Assembly: GCA_910584715.1 (NCBI GenBank)
Contig: CAJUAN010000037.1
Coordinates: 1 to 25,440, forward strand
Length of the DNA stretch: 25,440 bases
Direction: 5' to 3'
Origin: an uncultured Oscillospiraceae bacterium
Lineage (GTDB): Bacteria > Bacillota > Clostridia > Oscillospirales > Ruminococcaceae
In this document: piece by piece, positions 20,759 through 25,440 of the stretch
Layout of the letters: the number at the start of each line of letters is the position of its first letter
Position numbering within the stretch: the first letter of the stretch is position 1
Notes under the pieces: model-generated
Seen by the model: only the letters and a program-made list of their open reading frames with translations
Told to the model about the DNA's origin: nothing
Databases searched by the model: none
Program-made: the position numbers and the translations under genes

Positions 20759-21139
20759 ATGGCACGAAATAAGAAAATAGCCTCACTGATACAAGGTATA
20801 GTAGGAGAGACCCCGACTCCTACCCCTACCTCTACGGAAACCGGAGACGTATCTCCGGAGTTAGTAGAGAGCCTCGATATAACTCCCGAAATGGAGGAGG
20901 CGTTAAACGCAGTCCGGAAAAAGAAAGTAGGCAGACCGAAAAAGAACGCGATCCCGACAGGAGCGACCAACGAGGGGAGGGCTACTTTCATAGTCGATAA
21001 CGACCTAATCCGGAAAGTAAAGTATATCTCCCTCGCAGACGCGAAACTCCTTAAGGACGTAATTAAGGAGGCTCTCTCCGGTTACGTCTCGAAATGGGAG
21101 GAGGAGAACGGAACTATAAGACTACCTAAAAAGAAATGA
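20759..21139 (+). CDS. ParA partner: ribbon-helix-helix protein with AT-hook-like motif, module B
   Basis: 126 aa with the same three parts as the module A protein at 7820: a basic/hydrophobic N-terminus (ARNKKIASLIQGIVGE), a linker with a Pro-Thr repeat (18-25) and acidic residues, an AT-hook-like VGRPKKN (57-63), and a C-terminal ribbon-helix-helix region (RATFIVDNDLIRKVKYI, KDVIKEALSGYVSKW; about 74-113). It lacks a ParB CTPase domain. Sequence identity to module A is low outside these motifs, so the two proteins probably read different centromeres. Its stop overlaps the next gene by 4 bp (ATGA). Confidence 0.75.
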   Translation: MARNKKIASLIQGIVGETPTPTPTSTETGDVSPELVESLDITPEMEEALNAVRKKKVGRPKKNAIPTGATNEGRATFIVDNDLIRKVKYISLADAKLLKDVIKEALSGYVSKWEEENGTIRLPKKK

Positions 21140-21357
21140 CTATGTTAGTAGTAGACGGACTGAAACTATACACAAGAAAGGAACTCGCCTCGATGCTCAA
21201 CGTAGGGATAGCTACGATTATGAACTATCAAAAGAAAGGCGAACTCCGGAGCGTAAAAATAGGGAAAGCTATCTACTCCTCCGAGGAGGCTCTCCGAGAT
21301 TTCCTCAACGGACGAATTCCCGAACTCCGAGACAGGAATAAAGCGGAGTCTAAATAG
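21136..21357 (+). CDS. Small MerR/excisionase-like HTH protein, module B
   Basis: 73 aa, one winged HTH: LYTRKELASMLNVGIATIMNYQ (10-31), wing KIGKAIYSSEEALRDFL (about 41-57). It overlaps the ParA partner gene by 4 bp, strong evidence of co-translation, and matches the gene at 8310 in module A. It is a likely local regulator or an excisionase for the recombinase. ATG 21142 is a possible alternative start. Confidence 0.8.
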   Translation: MTMLVVDGLKLYTRKELASMLNVGIATIMNYQKKGELRSVKIGKAIYSSEEALRDFLNGRIPELRDRNKAESK

Positions 21358-21370
21358 GTAAACAAGTAAT
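21353..21370 (+). promoter_or_regulatory. Intergenic motif AATAGGTAAACAAGTAAT, copy 4
   Basis: An 18-bp exact match to the copies at 19663 and 23055, overlapping the stop codon of the HTH gene. Downstream, TATTTAATTTCG (about 21380) and CATTACAGAA follow before the gene at 21458. A good Shine-Dalgarno (AAAGGAG, about 21445) precedes that start, which is unusual in this window. Confidence 0.55.
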
Positions 21371-21457
21371 AAAATAAACCTATTTAATTTCGATAATTCC
21401 TACATTACAGAAATAAGAAACGAAATAAACAGGAAAGTAAAACGAAAGGAGTATTAT

Positions 21458-22564
21458 ATGATTAGAATTTTCGGATTAAAGAGCCGACCGGAGGCCGAAC
21501 AGAGAGCGAGGGAACTCCTCTACGAGCGGATAGGGAAACAGACCTCCGCCTCCCTCCTTTATGTTACCTCGACTCTCACCTATACCAAAGTAGCGGACTC
21601 TTTCTCGAATAAGCCTATTACCCCTTTCGATGTCCCGAGAGAGAATAGGGAGGAGAAGGACTATTATGTTACCTGTATAGATAAGGAGGACGGAACTATT
21701 AAGGGACGAGTCTATATATACCCGACCCTAACAGGAGACCCGATAGAATATTCTCTCTCCTATAGATCGAGCGAGGAATTAGACCCCTCTAACTTTACTC
21801 TCCCTTTCCGGAATCTTTCCGGGGACGGAGTTAGAATCCTGTCGAGGTTCAATATACTATTTTCTAAACCGCGCCTCCCTCTGTCTCCCTCCGAGGCACA
21901 GACCCCGAAAGGGGAGGAGGCTATAGCCCTGTTTTTAGGCGGAGGCGGAGCGGAATGGAAGCCGATTACCAAAGAGCAGCTAAAGGACGGCTCTATTTCC
22001 AAAGAGAAATTATTCGATGTCGAGGACGAGGAGATAGAGGCACACCCCGAGGAATATCCGGAGGAATGGGAGCAGAATATAGTCTTTTATAACGCCCCCT
22101 CTCCGAAAACACTCTCCGAGGCTACCGGAATGAGAACCGACACGCCACGCGCATACGCTAAGGCACTCGAAAAGGTAATAGGCTCTCCCCTCGATGATCG
22201 AGAGAAAAAAGCGGTTATCGACTCCTACGAAGTTAGCCGGAAAATGGAATTTATAGACTATGCTACCTATGAATTCTTTAGGACGGAGAGTTACGACCAC
22301 TTAAAGGAAGTCCTCTCGCACTTCGCAGAATTCGGACTCCGGAAAGATTGGGAGCGGAACTTTTTTCTATTGGAGGGAACAACAATAGGAGATTGGATTC
22401 ACTCTCACAAACAGACCGCAGAGGAACGGATAATCTCTCAATATGTCGATAAAGAATACTCGACTATGATAGGACTCTCCTACTCCTATAAGGAGATTTC
22501 CGAGGCTACCGGAATTCCTCGAAGTTTAATCTACAAAGCAACAGGAAAACGAGTATGGGAGTAA
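21458..22564 (+). CDS. Unknown 368-aa protein with C-terminal HTH, module B only
   Basis: Not recognised. The N-terminal half (1-150) alternates strand-like segments (SASLLYVTSTLTYTKVA, DYYVTCIDKEDGTIKGRVYIY). A short glycine-rich GGGGAEW occurs near 160 and an acidic stretch at 190-205 (DVEDEEIEAHPEEYPEEWEQ). The last 30 residues form a helix-turn-helix-like motif (LSYSYKEISEATGIPRSLIY) that resembles the HTH of the next gene's product (LSYAKISERVGVAKQTA). The stop overlaps the next start by 10 bp. A DNA-binding role in replication control is plausible. Module A has no equivalent between its small HTH gene and the HTH/coiled-coil gene. Confidence 0.75.
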   Translation: MIRIFGLKSRPEAEQRARELLYERIGKQTSASLLYVTSTLTYTKVADSFSNKPITPFDVPRENREEKDYYVTCIDKEDGTIKGRVYIYPTLTGDPIEYSLSYRSSEELDPSNFTLPFRNLSGDGVRILSRFNILFSKPRLPLSPSEAQTPKGEEAIALFLGGGGAEWKPITKEQLKDGSISKEKLFDVEDEEIEAHPEEYPEEWEQNIVFYNAPSPKTLSEATGMRTDTPRAYAKALEKVIGSPLDDREKKAVIDSYEVSRKMEFIDYATYEFFRTESYDHLKEVLSHFAEFGLRKDWERNFFLLEGTTIGDWIHSHKQTAEERIISQYVDKEYSTMIGLSYSYKEISEATGIPRSLIYKATGKRVWE

Positions 22565-22977
22565 GTATAGACGCAGACAAAAAGAGGACTATTCTCGAAC
22601 TTCGAGCGACCGGACTCTCCTACGCTAAAATCTCCGAGAGAGTAGGCGTAGCCAAACAAACGGCTATAAATGTCTGTAAGGCACAGGAGGAGGAGATAGC
22701 CACTTTAGAGGCTCTGAATATGGAGGAACTCTACGAGCAGCACAGAATAACTAAGCGAGAGCGGATAGCAGCTCACGCCTCCCTCCTGTCGAGGATTAAA
22801 GCGGAGATCGAGGGACGAGACTTTACGGACGTATCGACCGACAAGTTAATAGACCTCTACCTTAAGACCTCCGCCTCCCTGTCCGGAGAAATGATAGAAC
22901 CGACCTTTCAGACCTCCGAGGAACAGGAGCGAGACCGACAGGAACGTAGACTTATTAACGACCTATCCTCCCTATGA
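22555..22977 (+). CDS. HTH and coiled-coil DNA-binding protein, module B
   Basis: 140 aa, clear homologue of the module A protein at 8711: HTH (about 12-42: ELRATGLSYAKISERVGV, AKQTAINV), then long charged helices with matching segments (MEELYEQHRITKRERIAAHA; IKAEIEGRDFTDVSTDKLID against LREEIERRNLADLPTEKLIS). No catalytic domain. It overlaps the preceding gene by 10 bp. Possible roles are transcription regulation, an accessory protein for the origin, or a small-terminase-like adaptor. It is conserved in both modules, so it belongs to the backbone. Confidence 0.75.
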   Translation: MGVSIDADKKRTILELRATGLSYAKISERVGVAKQTAINVCKAQEEEIATLEALNMEELYEQHRITKRERIAAHASLLSRIKAEIEGRDFTDVSTDKLIDLYLKTSASLSGEMIEPTFQTSEEQERDRQERRLINDLSSL

Positions 22978-23048
22978 TCGAAAGAGCAGCGCACCACCGC
23001 CCGACCCGATGGGAGGCCGATAGTAAACCGATGTTAGTACGTCTATAG
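22974..23048 (+). CDS. Possible 24-aa peptide overlapping the HTH gene stop
   Basis: An ATGA overlap at 22974-22977 opens a 24-codon frame (MIERAAHHRPTRWEADSKP...) that ends at 23048, just before the next control motif. The overlap fits translational coupling, but the frame is short and there is no counterpart in module A, so it may be chance. Confidence 0.25.
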   Translation: MIERAAHHRPTRWEADSKPMLVRL

Positions 23049-23054
23049 ACCGAA

Positions 23055-23080
23055 AATAGGTAAACAAGTAATATAGTAAT
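23055..23080 (+). promoter_or_regulatory. Intergenic motif AATAGGTAAACAAGTAAT plus ATAGTAAT, copy 5
   Basis: Same 26-bp unit as at 19663-19688. It lies 12 bp before the start of the 68-aa gene and probably controls the 23092-25275 operon that ends in the initiator. Confidence 0.55.
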
Positions 23081-23091
23081 TCTATTTCATT

Positions 23092-23298
23092 ATGAGCGAC
23101 CGAATAAACGCCACGCAGATAAAAACTCTTATGCTACGCAGTTACAGGCGATTCAGCAACGGAGAAATTTCGGAAACGACCGCTTTCCGAGAGAATACTA
23201 TGTTAGCGAATATCCTTAAAGCTATCGAGGCAAGCGAGACCGAACAGAGATTACAGGCGATAGAGGAAACTCTCCGCTCCACCGCAGACGAAGATTAA
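23092..23298 (+). CDS. Small hypothetical protein, 68 aa, module B only
   Basis: A mostly helical, charged protein: INATQIKTLMLRSYRRFSNG (5-24) and LKAIEASETEQRLQAIEETL (42-61). It has no cysteine, membrane segment or signal peptide. It is the first gene after the control motif and lies 5 bp before the next gene, so it belongs to the initiator operon. The function is unknown; a small adaptor or antirepressor is possible. Confidence 0.65.
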   Translation: MSDRINATQIKTLMLRSYRRFSNGEISETTAFRENTMLANILKAIEASETEQRLQAIEETLRSTADED

Positions 23299-23303
23299 CG
23301 GCT

Positions 23304-24152
23304 ATGGCTAACGCGAAAATAAGTAAGAAAATACAGGAGTTGATAAAGACCGCGACTCCGAAACAAAAGGCTATAATAGTCTGTCGAGATTGGGTAGACA
23401 AAAACCAGATACAGGAAACGCCACTACTCACCGAGGAGGAGGCGAAGGCTATTATTGACTCTCTGACTCCCGAGGAGGGAAAGGAATATAACAAATGGAT
23501 ACGAGCCTATAACGTCTACGCAGAAGTAGCCCCTATTATAGGATTGGCTATAGCGCAGTATCGAGAACAGGCGGAGGAGATAGTAGGCTACCTCCGAGTA
23601 TTGGAGTCCTACGCACAGGAGGAGAACCACCTTAATATGATCTACGAGGCTATTAAGGACTCTAAAAGCAAAACCGCCCTCTCCACTTTCGATGCCGCTA
23701 TTAAGAACCTCCGCTTTCAGTATGCCGGAAAAACTACCCGAGACGAGGAGGGCTATATCGAAATAGAGACAGAATCTCTCTACTCGCTGATTAGGGAGAA
23801 AATTAAGCAAATGGGATGGGCGATGATGGCTCTTAAGGCGTTTATCATAGCCTTAGACGAATGGACGGATAAGCACAAATCGAAGAAACTTCTACCTCCT
23901 ACCCTGTCCGGATTATTGGACGATATTAAAGCGGACACTATTATTAATGTCCCCTCGACCTATAGCCGGAGACTCCTTAAGGATAGGATTCGACAGGCGG
24001 AGAAACGAGGGGAGACTTATACCCCCACGATAGCAGAACAGAAAAAAGCTATATTCCCCTGTTACGAAGAAATGCCGGAGGACAAGGAATTTATAGAGAT
24101 GTGGAGTAACAGGATAGCACAGATAGAAAACTCTCTCAAAAATGGAAAATAA
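23304..24152 (+). CDS. Hypothetical helical protein upstream of rep, module B
   Basis: 282 aa, helical, with segments that align by pattern with the module A protein at 9103 (TPKQKAIIVCRDWV; YNVYAEVAPIIGLAIAQYREQAEEIVGYLRVLE) and the same location directly before the initiator, which it overlaps by 11 bp. The long charged N-terminal arm of the module A version is absent. No known domain is recognised. Conservation of place in both modules suggests a role tied to the initiator, such as copy control or helicase loading. Confidence 0.75.
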   Translation: MANAKISKKIQELIKTATPKQKAIIVCRDWVDKNQIQETPLLTEEEAKAIIDSLTPEEGKEYNKWIRAYNVYAEVAPIIGLAIAQYREQAEEIVGYLRVLESYAQEENHLNMIYEAIKDSKSKTALSTFDAAIKNLRFQYAGKTTRDEEGYIEIETESLYSLIREKIKQMGWAMMALKAFIIALDEWTDKHKSKKLLPPTLSGLLDDIKADTIINVPSTYSRRLLKDRIRQAEKRGETYTPTIAEQKKAIFPCYEEMPEDKEFIEMWSNRIAQIENSLKNGK

Positions 24153-25275
24153 TCTCCCTCAAAAAGGTAGAAATAATCTACTACTCTATAAGTCCGGACG
24201 GAAAGCAGAGTCTACAGAGCGAGGCCGAATATCGAACGCCCTTAGCGGAGCGATAGCCTACGAAAGGGACTCCTCCCTATTCGATACGGAGGAGATTCAG
24301 CACCGAGACCAAGAACTAAAGGAACTCCTCGCACTAAGAGAACAGGACTCCGCCCTATGTATCGACAGGAAAAATAAACCTGTCTATCTGTCCTATGCAC
24401 AGACCCGAACTCTATACGCCCTCGCCTATTGGTTAGGACAGGACACACAGGACGATATAAGAGAAAAAATCAAAAACCCCACAAAGCGAGGTCTCTCCGT
24501 CTCCCGAACTCTCGATATAGCAGCCTTTACCCGATTCTTACATAACGGATCGAGCCGGAAGCGAGAAAGGGATACAGAAGTACAGAACCTTTTTGATCTC
24601 TCGCATATTCGACAGATGCAGATAATAGGCAAAGGAGACCGCAAATTTAGAATGACCGCCCCCTTTATCCATATAGAGGAGACTTTAGAGGAACTGACTA
24701 AGGAGGACGGACTCCAGCTTATTAACGTTACTTTCGGGAGTGCTTTCTTTTACGAACTCGATAAAAGATTCGCCTATATACCTCCGAAACTATTTGACGT
24801 ATGGGGAAAGAAAGGTAGACAGACCGAATTATTTAGTATCCTCCTTAGTAGTATCCTGTCGGTCTATTGGCATTTTAGGAAAGCAGCAGACGAAGCGGAG
24901 GAGAGAGTGAAAAAGGAAATCAACAAAACTAAACGAGTATCTAAAGAGGAATATCGACAGTCTATAGAGGCGGCTCGAAAGGAGGCTCTCCGCTACGAGA
25001 TAAACTCCGCTACCCTTAAGCAACGTCTAACAACTGACTACGAAAGCGACCGAAGATATAGAGCAAAATTCAAAGCGGATCTAAAGAACGCAGTCGAGGG
25101 ATTAATAGAGGCCGACCTCCTTACAGGCTACGAGATTGCAAAGGGAGCGAAAGGACAGGATAAGATTATACTCCACCTTAGCGACACTTACAATTATTCT
25201 CAAAAAGCTATCGAGCAAACCTCTACTATAATGAAACCAAAAGAGGAGGACGAGAATACCCTCCCTCCTTTCTGA
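24142..25275 (+). CDS. Replication initiator protein, module B
   Basis: 377 aa, followed by an inverted iteron (25279) and direct 22-bp iterons (25381 on), the main evidence for its role. Segments parallel those of the module A initiator: YLSYAQTRTLYALAYWLGQD (about 77-96), LDIAAFTRFLHNGSS (about 123-137), LINVTFGSAFFYELDKRF, FDVWGKKGRQTELFSILLS, then a charged coiled region (about 248-290) and a basic C-terminal part (RYRAKFKADLKNAVEGLIEA). The layout fits a two winged-helix iteron-binding initiator. It has diverged strongly from module A, which fits its different iterons and would allow both replicons to coexist. Only the first iterons are inside the window. Confidence 0.7.
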   Translation: MENNLPQKGRNNLLLYKSGRKAESTERGRISNALSGAIAYERDSSLFDTEEIQHRDQELKELLALREQDSALCIDRKNKPVYLSYAQTRTLYALAYWLGQDTQDDIREKIKNPTKRGLSVSRTLDIAAFTRFLHNGSSRKRERDTEVQNLFDLSHIRQMQIIGKGDRKFRMTAPFIHIEETLEELTKEDGLQLINVTFGSAFFYELDKRFAYIPPKLFDVWGKKGRQTELFSILLSSILSVYWHFRKAADEAEERVKKEINKTKRVSKEEYRQSIEAARKEALRYEINSATLKQRLTTDYESDRRYRAKFKADLKNAVEGLIEADLLTGYEIAKGAKGQDKIILHLSDTYNYSQKAIEQTSTIMKPKEEDENTLPPF

Positions 25276-25278
25276 AAT

Positions 25279-25303
25279 GTCATATAGATTTCCGTTAATA
25301 GTC
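25279..25303. repeat. Inverted copy of the module B iteron
   Basis: GTCATATAGATTTCCGT followed by TAATAGTC is the reverse complement of the direct iteron with a few changes near one end. It starts 4 bp after the initiator stop codon. An inverted iteron beside the array is the usual target for initiator dimers that repress replication or transcription. Confidence 0.75.
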
Positions 25304-25380
25304 CGAATTCAATTTAAGAGGAAACCTTAAAGGATAGAGATTTACCCTATTCCCCTCCCTATCTCCGGCTCTCAAAAATG
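25304..25380. other. Spacer between inverted and direct B iterons
   Basis: Contains TTTAAG (25314-25319) and CTTAAA (25327-25332) as a small inverted repeat, then a C/T-rich stretch. No gene is visible. It may be part of the origin. Confidence 0.4.
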
Positions 25381-25440
25381 GACGCTTTACGGAAATCTAT
25401 ATGACGTTTTGCGGAAATCCGTATGACGTTTTACGGAAAT
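25381..25440. repeat. Module B iterons, two full 22-bp copies and a partial third (cut by window end)
   Basis: Units begin at 25381, 25403 and 25425 with the consensus GACGYTTTRCGGAAATC and a YRTAT tail. The third copy runs off the window after 16 bases, so the array continues. The sequence shares nothing with the module A iteron, but the 22-bp period is the same. Confidence 0.85.

Noticed and set aside
1..25440. Prophage or integrative conjugative element
   Set aside because: No capsid, portal, tail, large terminase, relaxase or type IV secretion gene is visible; iterons, initiators and partition genes indicate plasmid replicons.
1..25440. Simple cointegrate of A and B by one crossover in the shared block
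   Set aside because: Both copies of the shared block are preceded by A-type iterons, whereas one should be preceded by B-type iterons.

Overview
The window reads as plasmid-type DNA from a member of the Bacteroidetes (most likely a gut Bacteroidales). The basis is the promoter pattern: TATCTTTG or TATATTTG -7 boxes stand directly upstream of several genes, and most starts lack a Shine-Dalgarno sequence and follow A/T-rich leaders. Every gene I accept is on the + strand. I see no rRNA, tRNA, CRISPR array, transposase, relaxase, resistance gene, capsid gene or large terminase gene.

The window holds two related replicons head to tail. Module A (about 1-11306) and module B (about 11307-25440) share one gene order: iterons; a non-coding and small-gene region; a HigB/HigA-type toxin-antitoxin pair; a tyrosine recombinase; a TOPRIM primase/DnaB-type helicase fusion; ParA; a ribbon-helix-helix ParA partner; a small MerR/excisionase-like HTH protein; an HTH/coiled-coil protein; a helical protein; a replication initiator; and a new set of iterons. 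Module B adds a 334-aa unknown, an SSB-like OB-fold protein, an 81-aa acidic protein, a 368-aa unknown and a 68-aa protein. The two initiators have diverged strongly and so have their iterons. Both arrays keep a 22-bp period, and both have an inverted whole or partial copy nearby.

Bases 1-2414 recur without a visible change at 11307-13720. This perfect direct repeat stops abruptly inside the toxin gene, after which A and B differ by scattered, mostly synonymous changes. Position 1 is in register with 11307, so module A is exactly one 11306-bp unit and could be a complete circular plasmid. The window starts inside A-type iterons and ends inside B-type iterons. It may therefore be a true composite (for example A-A-B) or two co-resident plasmids joined through a shared repeat during assembly. 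The sequence alone cannot decide.

The shared repeat carries a possible leaderless 46-aa gene, a 132-aa protein resembling the C-terminal part of phage small terminases, a 237-aa protein with a CPxxGxxC motif, and about 680 bp of non-coding DNA. That non-coding stretch contains two paralogous structured elements with the same order of hairpins and several compensatory base-pair changes. It is the best candidate here for an undescribed functional RNA (or folded single-stranded DNA).

Working model: initiator and iterons start replication; the primase-helicase, and in B the SSB-like protein, support it; ParA and its partner partition the plasmid; the toxin-antitoxin pair stabilises it; the recombinase resolves multimers or handles a cassette. 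The combination of integrase, excisionase-like HTH, primase and TerS-like protein without virion genes also resembles phage satellites. That is a hypothesis.
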